Shown here piece by piece: positions 1 through 6,658 of a stretch of DNA of 18,451 bases (positions are counted from its first letter, which is position 1; each line of letters starts with the position of its first letter). Below the pieces are notes generated by a model. It had not been told where the DNA came from and searched no databases. It saw only the letters and a list, made by a program, of their open reading frames with translations. This DNA comes from Flemingiibacterium sp045632605 (lineage in GTDB: Bacteria; Bacillota; Clostridia; Oscillospirales; CAG-272), in the NCBI GenBank assembly GCA_045632605.1, contig JAZQXA010000046.1, forward strand, positions 1 through 18,451, given 5' to 3'. A program made the position numbers and the translations under genes.

Positions 1-1926
1 GGTACCGCTGTTAACGTACAGGCAATGGCATTCGGTAACATGGATGATGACTGCGGAACAGGCGTTGCATTTACACGTGACCCTGCTACAGGCGAAAAGA
101 AGCTCATGGGTGAGTTCCTCACCAACGCACAGGGCGAAGACGTTGTTGCAGGCGTTCGTACACCTATGCCTATCGCTGAAATGGCTAACAAGTTCCCGGC
201 TGCATTCGAAGAATTCAAGAAGGTTTGCGAGATTCTCGAAAACCACTATCACGATATGCAGGATATGGAGTTCACCATCGAAAACGAAAAGCTCTATATG
301 CTCCAGACCAGAAACGGAAAGAGAACAGCTCCCGCAGCTCTCCAGATTGCTGTTGACCTCGTTGCTGAAGGCCACAAGACCAAAGAAGAAGCAGTTCTCA
401 TGATCGACCCCAGAAACCTCGATACACTTCTCCATCCGCAGTTTGACGCAAAGGCTCTCAAGGCTGCAACTCCTATGGGCAAAGGCCTCGGCGCTTCCCC
501 CGGAGCTGCTTGCGGTCAGATCGTATTCTCCGCAGAGGATGCAGAGGCTTGGAAGGCAGCAGGCAAGAAGGTTGTCCTCGTTCGTCTTGAAACCTCTCCC
601 GAAGATATCACCGGTATGAAGGCTGCTCAGGGTATCCTGACTGTCCGCGGCGGTATGACCTCTCACGCAGCCGTTGTTGCTCGCGGTATGGGTAAGTGCT
701 GCGTTTCCGGATGCGGCGACATCGCTATGGACGAAGAAAACAAGAAGTTCACTCTCGCAGGCAAGACCTTCACCGAGGGCGACTACATCTCCATCGACGG
801 TTCCACCGGTAACATTTACGACGGTATCATTCCTACCGTTGACGCTGAAATCTCCGGCAACTTCGGCACAATCATGGGTTGGGCTGACGAGTTCCGTACT
901 CTCAAGGTAAGAACAAACGCTGATACTCCCGCTGATGCAAAGAAAGCTCGCGAGCTTGGTGCAGAGGGTATCGGTCTTTGCCGTACCGAGCATATGTTCT
1001 TCGAAGCAGACAGAATCGCTGCTTTCCGTGAGATGATCTGCTCCGACACTGCTGAAGAAAGAGAAGTTGCACTTGCAAAGATTCTTCCTTATCAGCAGTC
1101 TGACTTCGAAAAGCTCTATGAAGCTCTCGAAGGCAACCCTGTATGTATCCGTTTCCTCGATCCTCCGCTTCATGAGTTCGTTCCTACCACCGAAGAGGAC
1201 ATCGCTGCTCTCGCAAAGGCACAGAACAAGAGTGTTGAGGACATCAAGGCTCTCATCTCTTCTCTCCATGAGTTCAACCCGATGATGGGTCACCGCGGAT
1301 GCCGTCTTGCAGTAACATATCCTGAAATCGCTGCAATGCAGACCAAGGCTGTTATCCGTGCGGCTATCAATGTTAAGAAGGCTCACGCTGACTGGAACGT
1401 AGTTCCCGAAATTATGATTCCTCTCGTTGGCGACGTTAAGGAGCTTAAGTATGTTAAGAGCGTCGTTGTTGCAACTGCTGATGCTGAAATCGCTGCTGCA
1501 GGCGCTGACCTTAAGTATGAGGTTGGTACAATGATCGAAATTCCTCGTGCGTGCCTCACTGCTGACGAAATTGCTGCTAACGCAGACTTCTTCTGCTTCG
1601 GTACAAATGACCTTACTCAGATGACATACGGCTTCTCCAGAGATGACGCAGGTAAGTCCCTCGGCGCATACTATGATGCAAAGATCTTCGAGAACGATCC
1701 TTTTGCAAAGCTCGACCAGACCGGGGACGGCAAGCTCATGAACATGGCTGTAACCCTCGGCAGACCCGTAAATCCCAAGCTTCATGTTGGTATCTGCGGT
1801 GAGCACGGCGGTGACCCCACATCCGTTGAGTTCTGCCACAAGGTAGGTCTTGACTATGTATCCTGCTCGCCGTTCCGCGTGCCGATCGCACGTCTTGCTG
1901 CGGCTCAGGCTGCTATCAAGGGCTAA
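1..1926 (+). CDS. ppdK: Pyruvate, phosphate dikinase, C-terminal three quarters (5' end outside window)
   Basis: PPDK interconverts pyruvate + ATP + Pi and PEP + AMP + PPi in the cytoplasm; in anaerobes it often works in PPi-linked glycolysis. The frame is open from base 1 and the start lies upstream. About 641 codons are present of a family length near 875, so roughly 235 N-terminal residues are missing. Visible in order: the end of the ATP-grasp domain (MLQTRNGKRTAPAAL, about residues 99-113), the phosphohistidine swivel domain with GGMTSHAAVVARGMG (catalytic His about residue 222), and the PEP/pyruvate TIM barrel with GLCRTEHMFF and GICGEHGGDP (catalytic Cys about residue 599). The His-Cys spacing of about 377 agrees with known PPDK enzymes. 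The sequence ends normally with PIARLAAAQAAI. A strong terminator follows 20 bases after the stop, so it ends its transcript here. No defect is seen in the visible part. Confidence 0.97.
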   Translation, partial: GTAVNVQAMAFGNMDDDCGTGVAFTRDPATGEKKLMGEFLTNAQGEDVVAGVRTPMPIAEMANKFPAAFEEFKKVCEILENHYHDMQDMEFTIENEKLYMLQTRNGKRTAPAALQIAVDLVAEGHKTKEEAVLMIDPRNLDTLLHPQFDAKALKAATPMGKGLGASPGAACGQIVFSAEDAEAWKAAGKKVVLVRLETSPEDITGMKAAQGILTVRGGMTSHAAVVARGMGKCCVSGCGDIAMDEENKKFTLAGKTFTEGDYISIDGSTGNIYDGIIPTVDAEISGNFGTIMGWADEFRTLKVRTNADTPADAKKARELGAEGIGLCRTEHMFFEADRIAAFREMICSDTAEEREVALAKILPYQQSDFEKLYEALEGNPVCIRFLDPPLHEFVPTTEEDIAALAKAQNKSVEDIKALISSLHEFNPMMGHRGCRLAVTYPEIAAMQTKAVIRAAINVKKAHADWNVVPEIMIPLVGDVKELKYVKSVVVATADAEIAAAGADLKYEVGTMIEIPRACLTADEIAANADFFCFGTNDLTQMTYGFSRDDAGKSLGAYYDAKIFENDPFAKLDQTGDGKLMNMAVTLGRPVNPKLHVGICGEHGGDPTSVEFCHKVGLDYVSCSPFRVPIARLAAAQAAIKG

Positions 1927-1946
1927 TATCCCATATATAAACATTG

Positions 1947-1973
1947 TCCGCCCGGATTTTCCGGGCGGATTTT
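1947..1973 (+). terminator. Rho-independent terminator of ppdK
   Basis: A perfect 9-bp stem (TCCGCCCGG at 1947-1955 with CCGGGCGGA at 1961-1969) and 5-base loop are followed by TTTT. It lies 20 bases after the ppdK stop. Confidence 0.93.
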
Positions 1974-2008
1974 CTATATAACAAAGAGAAATAAATAGCA
2001 GAAACTGC

Positions 2009-2037
2009 TTGAAAGATATTTGAAATTACTGTATAAT
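2009..2037 (+). promoter_or_regulatory. Promoter of the membrane protein/GT2 unit
   Basis: TTGAAA (2009-2014), a 17-base spacer and TATAAT (2032-2037) form a near-consensus sigma-A promoter. The predicted transcript starts near 2044, giving a leader of about 110 bases before the ATG at 2154. Within that leader CGGATTC (2060-2066) can pair with GAATCCG (2118-2124), which would loop out about 50 bases. I cannot say whether this pairing matters. Confidence 0.75.
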
Positions 2038-2153
2038 AATTTATAGACAAGGTGATATACGGATTCATTTTTTGATTCACACCATACAGCTTCAAACGTG
2101 ATAACACAAGCAAAACCGAATCCGGGTCAATATTTCAAAAAAGGCGGAATAGA

Positions 2154-3446
2154 ATGAAAAAAATCTGCATCCACGTCATACTCTTCATCTCGCTTATACT
2201 AATTTTCTGGTCAACGCTCGTCATAGGTTCTTATATACCAAACGAACGTATTTACGATAATTTCGTACGTTCCGCCGAGAATTACCGGGATAAAGAACCG
2301 TACACATTCCACAGCGGCGCAAAGCTGAATTCCATTGCAGACAACTATGCTGACTCTATACTGCTTAATATTGCATGGAATATGGGAACCGGCGATTTAC
2401 CGTTTGCCGCCTCGCTCAATACACGCTATTATAACGGCGACAATCACGGCGAAAATATCGGACTTTACCTCACAGTAACCGAGAACACCGCCCCCAATAC
2501 CGATTATACACGTTATTGGCACGGGAATGCCGGAATTGTCCGTATACTGCATTTGTTCACCGACGTAAACGGTGTACGCACCATCGGCTTCTGCACCGCA
2601 CTGCTCTTTATTATCTTGACAGCAATAGTGCTCATGAAAAAGCAGCATACTGACATCGTTATATTCCTGCTCATTTCCCTTTCAGCAGTGCAGGTATGGA
2701 ACATTCGCCTTAGCATGGAGTATCAGGCTGTCTTCATTATAACATTCATGCTCTGTCCGCTGTTCTTGATTTTAGAGCGCAAGGATGATATGTATCTGAT
2801 TTTGCTGTCTGTCGCCTCCGGCACAGCGGTCGCATTCTTCGATTTTCTCACAACAGAAACGCTGACACTTTTACTGCCGCTAATTCTCGTCACCGCAGTA
2901 CGGGCAAAAGAAAACCGGCTTTACAGCACGAAACCAACTCTGCTGTTGCTATTAAAATGTGCTCTTGGCTGGGGGTGCACATATGCAGGAGCATTCATAT
3001 TAAAATGGACTGCGGCATCCATAGTATCAGGAGAAAATGAGTTTCTCCTCGCCCTTTCATCTGCCGGAGAACGTATCGGCGGTGAGGTAACAGCCGCCGT
3101 CAAGCCAAACTCGTTCCTCTCGGCAATATCCGCAAATCTTACAGTAATCACCGGAGGAACATCTCGTGTGGAACCGGGAAGAATTGCCCTCTTCATCATT
3201 CCAATACTGCTTGTACTTTTTTCGCTCTGGTATCTGCTCCGCACAAGCAAAAGTAACCGAGCGGCATCAGTTTCGCTGACTCTGCTTGTTCTGCCGGTGT
3301 TTGCCCGTTACCTTATCTTAAATAACCACTCATATATGCATGAATTTTTCACTTACAGAGCACTAGCCGCCCCCATACTTTCACTGCTTCTGCTTGTATG
3401 GTCTAATATCAAATTGCCTAAAGGAAAGCGGGTAAACCGCAAATGA
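2154..3446 (+). CDS. Polytopic membrane protein of unknown function, GT-C-like topology
   Basis: I do not recognise a named family. The 430-residue product has an N-terminal membrane helix (about 4-26), a long polar segment (about 27-140) rich in Tyr, Asn and Asp that should lie outside the cell, then about nine more hydrophobic segments (about 142-161, 167-183, 191-207, 212-230, 233-250, 261-283, 342-362, 370-388, 402-417) and a basic tail (KGKRVNRK) that should be cytoplasmic. A first helix, a large outer loop and then many helices resembles the GT-C glycosyltransferases that use polyprenyl-phosphate sugars, but I see no diagnostic GT-C motif. A polar motif near the C-terminus, NNHSYMHEFFTYRA (390-403), looks functional. 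Its stop overlaps the start of the next gene (ATGA, 3443-3446), so the two are translationally coupled. The start has an AAGGCGGA ribosome site. Role in surface glycosylation is inference from the partner gene. Confidence 0.8.
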   Translation: MKKICIHVILFISLILIFWSTLVIGSYIPNERIYDNFVRSAENYRDKEPYTFHSGAKLNSIADNYADSILLNIAWNMGTGDLPFAASLNTRYYNGDNHGENIGLYLTVTENTAPNTDYTRYWHGNAGIVRILHLFTDVNGVRTIGFCTALLFIILTAIVLMKKQHTDIVIFLLISLSAVQVWNIRLSMEYQAVFIITFMLCPLFLILERKDDMYLILLSVASGTAVAFFDFLTTETLTLLLPLILVTAVRAKENRLYSTKPTLLLLLKCALGWGCTYAGAFILKWTAASIVSGENEFLLALSSAGERIGGEVTAAVKPNSFLSAISANLTVITGGTSRVEPGRIALFIIPILLVLFSLWYLLRTSKSNRAASVSLTLLVLPVFARYLILNNHSYMHEFFTYRALAAPILSLLLLVWSNIKLPKGKRVNRK

Positions 3447-4126
3447 AAGAATTCACGTTTTTAATTCCCTGTCTTAATGAAGAACGCTCGCTCGGCTTTT
3501 GTATAAACGAAATCAAGACAGCCATACAACGCCTTAATCTTGATGCGGAAATTCTCGTTGCTGACAACGGTTCAACCGATAATTCGAAAAAAATTGCCGC
3601 AGAAAACGGTGCAAGACTAATTAATGTTGAAAAGAAAGGCTACGGCGCCGCACTTCTCGGCGGCATCAATGCGGCAGAGGGACGTTATATAATAATGGCA
3701 GATGCAGACGGAAGTTATGATTTCGGTCACCCGGAGCTATTCATAAAAGCTCTGCATGAGGGCTATTCACTCGTTGTGGGCAACCGTTTTGCCGGAGGTA
3801 TAGAAAAGGGTGCAATGCCGTTCTCACACCGGATTGGCGTACCGTTTCTGTCGATACTTGCAAGACTGCGCTTTCATGCGCCAATCGGTGATTTTCACTG
3901 CGGTCTCCGTGCCTTTGATGCGGAATATGCACGAAAACTCCGCCTTAAATGTCCGGGAATGGAATTTGCAACTGAAATCATTGCCGAATTTGCCGCCGAC
4001 GGTGCGAAAATCTGCGAAGTACCAACCATCCTTCGCAAGGATATACGGGAAGGCAAACCTCATCTGCGTACCATTCGCGACGGTTTCAGACATCTTTATT
4101 TTATATGCTTCAAAAAGCCGATTTAA
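3443..4126 (+). CDS. Family 2 glycosyltransferase (polyprenyl-phosphate sugar synthase-like)
   Basis: A 227-residue soluble GT-A fold enzyme expected to move a sugar from a nucleotide donor to an acceptor, probably a polyprenyl phosphate, at the inner membrane face. Visible: the N-terminal strand and PCLNEE (9-14), DNGSTD (41-46) for the nucleotide, KKGYGAALLGG (64-74), the metal-binding DADGSYDF (87-94), and VGNRFAGGIEKGAMPFSHR (112-130), typical of the dolichyl-phosphate mannose/glucose synthase branch. There is no C-terminal membrane anchor, so it resembles the short DPM1-type form. The ATGA overlap with the upstream membrane protein suggests the two work together: this enzyme would charge the lipid carrier and the membrane protein would use it outside the cell. 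Donor sugar and final acceptor cannot be read from the sequence. A terminator starts directly after the stop. Confidence 0.9.
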   Translation: MKEFTFLIPCLNEERSLGFCINEIKTAIQRLNLDAEILVADNGSTDNSKKIAAENGARLINVEKKGYGAALLGGINAAEGRYIIMADADGSYDFGHPELFIKALHEGYSLVVGNRFAGGIEKGAMPFSHRIGVPFLSILARLRFHAPIGDFHCGLRAFDAEYARKLRLKCPGMEFATEIIAEFAADGAKICEVPTILRKDIREGKPHLRTIRDGFRHLYFICFKKPI

Positions 4127-4154
4127 TCCGCAGGATATTTCTGCGGATTTTTTT
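4127..4154 (+). terminator. Rho-independent terminator of the glycosyltransferase unit
   Basis: TCCGCAG (4127-4133) pairs with CTGCGGA (4141-4147) across a 7-base loop and is followed by seven T. The stem begins at the base after the TAA stop. Confidence 0.9.
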
Positions 4155-4200
4155 GTTTTCGAATGTATATTTTGACAGTAAGTTTTTTGTGAAAAAACTC

Positions 4201-4229
4201 TTGACATGAGGGCGAAAAGATGCTATAAT
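4201..4229 (+). promoter_or_regulatory. Consensus promoter of the aspS-gatCAB operon
   Basis: TTGACA (4201-4206), exactly 17 bases, TATAAT (4224-4229): a perfect sigma-A consensus. Transcription should start near 4236. The strength fits an operon whose control is mainly by leader attenuation (T-box) rather than initiation. Confidence 0.93.
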
Positions 4230-4235
4230 ATATGG

Positions 4236-4487
4236 TGGATAAATGCTGTGATGAAGAGAGTAACATTTGGCAAGCTTGCAGAGAGCCGTCGGTCGGTGTA
4301 AGACGGCAGTGAACCTTATGTGAAAAACACTTCGGAGCCTGCGGAAGAAAGCGACAGTCTTTGCCGTGAGTAGAACCGCACGTTGATCGCGTAAAGATTT
4401 TAATTAAGGTGGACCGATTTCGGTCAATTTGGGTGGTATCGCGGAAGCTGTCTTTCGTCCCATGTTTTGGGCGAGGACGGTTTTTTT
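4236..4487 (+). promoter_or_regulatory. T-box riboswitch, asparagine specifier (AAC), controlling aspS-gatCAB
   Basis: The leader has all T-box parts. Stem I: kink-turn and loop-E 5' half GATGAAGAGAGTA (4250-4262), helix ACAT/ATGT (4263-4266/4318-4321), terminal hairpin GCCGTC/GACGGC (4285-4290/4302-4307) with GGTG in its loop, and loop-E GAA (4322-4324), followed by A, the specifier AAC (4326-4328), A and CTTCGGAGC. This order matches the remembered glyQS T-box, where GGC holds the same place, so the specifier is AAC and the ligand is uncharged tRNA(Asn). Stem II has GTGAGTAGAACC; stem III is GACCG/CGGTC (4412-4416/4421-4425). The T-box GGGTGGTATCGCG (4431-4443) has TGGT for the tRNA 3' end; its U can pair with discriminator A or wobble with G. 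GGG and GCG here can pair with CGTCCC (4456-4461), forming the antiterminator that competes with the terminator. Uncharged tRNA(Asn) should therefore raise expression. Confidence 0.95.
4448..4487 (+). terminator. T-box attenuator (terminator hairpin)
   Basis: CTGTC (4448-4452) pairs with GACGG (4476-4480), with further pairs inward (TTCG with CGAG, CCC with GGG, two single-base bulges), followed by seven T (4481-4487). The CGTCCC arm is shared with the antiterminator, so the two structures exclude each other. Confidence 0.9.
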
Positions 4488-4534
4488 GTTTTTGTCCATA
4501 CATCAACCACTATTTTTATATGGAGGAATATACC

Positions 4535-6310
4535 ATGTTAAGAACACACACCTGTAATGAACTCACTAAAGAAAATATCGGCGAAAAGGTAACTCTCACC
4601 GGTTGGATTGACACTGTGCGCGACCACGGCGGCGTACTTTTCGTTGACCTTCGCGACCACTACGGAATCACGCAGATTGTCGTAAACGACGACTCTATGA
4701 TTGCCGGTATGCCGAAGGAAACTGTAATTTTAGTTGAGGGCAATGTCACCGAGCGCGATGCTGAAACCGTTAACGCAAAGCTCGCAACCGGTATGATTGA
4801 AGTCCGTGCCGACAAGATTGAAGTCCTCGGTCCGGTTAAGCTCAATCTTCCCTTCGAAATCCAGACCTCAACCGAAACACGTGAGGAAGTACGTCTTAAG
4901 TACCGTTACCTCGACCTTCGCAACAGAAAAATTCACGATAATATCGTTCTTCGCTCGAAGATTCTTTCCTATCTCCGTTCGCAGATGGAAGAACTCGGAT
5001 TCCTCGAAATCCAGACTCCCATTCTCACGGCTTCCTCTCCCGAGGGTGCTCGTGACTACCTTGTTCCGAGCCGTAAGCACAAGGGCAAGTTCTATGCACT
5101 TCCCCAGGCTCCTCAGCAGTTCAAGCAGCTTCTGATGACCTCCGGCTTCGACCGTTATTTCCAGATTGCTCCCTGCTTCCGTGATGAGGATGCACGTCAG
5201 GACAGATCGCCCGGAGAATTCTATCAGCTCGACTTCGAAATGTCCTTTGCAACACAGGAGGATGTTTTCGCAGTTGCGGAAAAGGTTGTTTACAACACAT
5301 TCAAGAAATTTTCGGATAAGCCCGTATCCGAGCCGCCCTTTAAGCGTATCCCGTTTGCAGAGTCGATGCTCAAATACGGTACTGACAAGCCTGACCTCAG
5401 AAATCCTCTTGAAATCAAGGATCTCACAAACTTTTTCGCATCTCACGACTTCCTTGAAATTAACGGCCGCACAATTCCCTTTAAGAATAAACTCGTTCGC
5501 GGTATCGTTGCCAACTATCTCGTTAAGAAAGACGGTGACGGCGACGGTAAAAAGGCGTTTGAAAAGGCAATTGACCTTTATTCACGCAGCATCGGAATGA
5601 AGTTCGGATGCGGATATATCACCCTCGAAGACGGCGAATATAAAGGCCCGATCGCAAAGTTCCTTTCAGATGCAGAGAAGGCAGAGCTTACCGAGCTTTG
5701 CGGAGTAAAGGAAGGCGACTCCATCTTCTTTATCAGCGACGCCCCCACAGTCATCAACTCGCTTGCAGGTCAGATGCGTACCTGGATCGCAAATGAGCTT
5801 AACCTTATTAACAAGGATGCATTCGAATTTTGCTTCATAGTTGACTTCCCGATGTATGAACGCAATGAGGAAACGGGTAAAATAGATTTCACACACAATC
5901 CCTTCTCAATGCCGCAGGGTGGTATGGATGCGCTTATGAACAAGGATCCGCTTGACATTTTCGCATATCAGTACGACATCGTTTGCAACGGCGTTGAGCT
6001 TTCGTCCGGTGCTGTTAGAAACCATAACCCCGAAATCATGAAAAAGGCATTTGAGATTGCGGGATACGGCGAAGAGGACGTCAAGGCAAAATTCGGCGCG
6101 CTCTACACCGCATTCAGCTACGGTGCTCCTCCTCACGCAGGTATGGCACCCGGCGTTGACCGTATGATAATGCTTATCGCAGGCGAGGAAACCATCCGTG
6201 ACGTTATCGCATTCCCTCTTAACGGAAACGCACAGGATCTCATGATGGGTGCGCCCGGTGAAGTTACCGAGCTTCAGCTCCGTGAGGTTCACATAAAGGT
6301 TCGCGACTAA
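4535..6310 (+). CDS. aspS: Aspartyl-tRNA synthetase, bacterial type, likely non-discriminating (Asp/Asn)
   Basis: AspRS charges tRNA(Asp) with aspartate; the non-discriminating form also makes Asp-tRNA(Asn) for later amidation. The 591-residue length is normal. Domains: N-terminal OB-fold anticodon-binding domain (1-105), class II core with TPILTASSPEGARDYLVPSR (motif 1 region, 161-180), motif 2 FRDEDARQDRSPGEFYQLDFE (215-235), the bacterial insertion domain, and motif 3 around GVDR (540-543). RDHGG at 29-33 gives His31; in Pseudomonas-type non-discriminating enzymes this position is His, while the discriminating E. coli enzyme has Leu (RDLGS). Start: the ATG at 4535 has GGAGG at 4522-4526; the frame is open further upstream, but that part lies inside the T-box. 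First gene of the operon with gatCAB, and the Asn T-box supports the dual specificity. Confidence 0.97.
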   Translation: MLRTHTCNELTKENIGEKVTLTGWIDTVRDHGGVLFVDLRDHYGITQIVVNDDSMIAGMPKETVILVEGNVTERDAETVNAKLATGMIEVRADKIEVLGPVKLNLPFEIQTSTETREEVRLKYRYLDLRNRKIHDNIVLRSKILSYLRSQMEELGFLEIQTPILTASSPEGARDYLVPSRKHKGKFYALPQAPQQFKQLLMTSGFDRYFQIAPCFRDEDARQDRSPGEFYQLDFEMSFATQEDVFAVAEKVVYNTFKKFSDKPVSEPPFKRIPFAESMLKYGTDKPDLRNPLEIKDLTNFFASHDFLEINGRTIPFKNKLVRGIVANYLVKKDGDGDGKKAFEKAIDLYSRSIGMKFGCGYITLEDGEYKGPIAKFLSDAEKAELTELCGVKEGDSIFFISDAPTVINSLAGQMRTWIANELNLINKDAFEFCFIVDFPMYERNEETGKIDFTHNPFSMPQGGMDALMNKDPLDIFAYQYDIVCNGVELSSGAVRNHNPEIMKKAFEIAGYGEEDVKAKFGALYTAFSYGAPPHAGMAPGVDRMIMLIAGEETIRDVIAFPLNGNAQDLMMGAPGEVTELQLREVHIKVRD

Positions 6311-6340
6311 ATTTTCGAACACCTTATTGCAAAAAATTAC

Positions 6341-6347
6341 GAAAGGA
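6341..6347 (+). promoter_or_regulatory. Ribosome binding site that decides the gatC start
   Basis: AAAGGA (6342-6347) lies 8 bases before the ATG at 6356. The earlier in-frame ATG at 6347 overlaps this site and so has no usable spacing. Confidence 0.75.
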
Positions 6348-6355
6348 TGAAATAT

Positions 6356-6646
6356 ATGCTTATTACCGACAAAGAATCCTTCGCACGCTTAAAGAAACTA
6401 AATCAGCTCGCACTTACCGAAAAGGAAGACGCGGCTGTAATCGAATTTTTCACTGCACGCAACTCCGATATCAAGGCTATGGATGCCGTGGACACCGAAA
6501 ATGTCGAGCGCATGGTTCACGTCATGCCGATGGTAACGGTTGTTCGTGAGGACAAGGAAATCAAGCTCTTCACCCGTGATGAGCTTCAGAAATCCGCACC
6601 CGAATCCTATGAGGGTTACTGGCAAGTGCCCCGTCTGGTCGAATAA
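6356..6646 (+). CDS. gatC: Asp/Glu-tRNA(Asn/Gln) amidotransferase subunit C
   Basis: GatC is the small subunit that wraps between GatA and GatB and stabilises the complex. The 96-residue length is typical. The family layout is visible: an N-terminal helical part (LKKLNQLALTEKE...FF), VDTENVERMVHVMP matching the usual VDTEGVEPTTHVLP, then VVREDKE, and the C-terminal helix and tail LQKSAPESYEGYWQVPRLVE, matching the usual APEREDGFFKVPKIIE. It follows aspS by 45 bases and precedes gatA by 12 bases. Its good conservation suggests the complex still forms although GatA is degenerate. Confidence 0.93.
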   Translation: MLITDKESFARLKKLNQLALTEKEDAAVIEFFTARNSDIKAMDAVDTENVERMVHVMPMVTVVREDKEIKLFTRDELQKSAPESYEGYWQVPRLVE

Positions 6647-6658
6647 GGAGGGAATGAA

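Noticed and set aside
4322..4328. GAA next to AAC in the T-box specifier loop as a second (Glu) specifier codon, which would fit a dual Asn/Glu-sensing leader for a gatCAB operon.
   Set aside because: This GAA is the loop-E motif found in T-boxes of any specificity; its presence alone does not show tRNA(Glu) sensing.
4409..4534. N-terminal extension of AspRS by 42 residues in the same open frame.
   Set aside because: It lies inside the T-box antiterminator and terminator; the ATG at 4535 has a strong GGAGG and gives the standard AspRS N-terminus.
4868..5446. Open frame of 192 codons on the minus strand inside aspS.
   Set aside because: It is antisense to a well-conserved gene, has no ribosome site or family features, and reflects codon bias of aspS.
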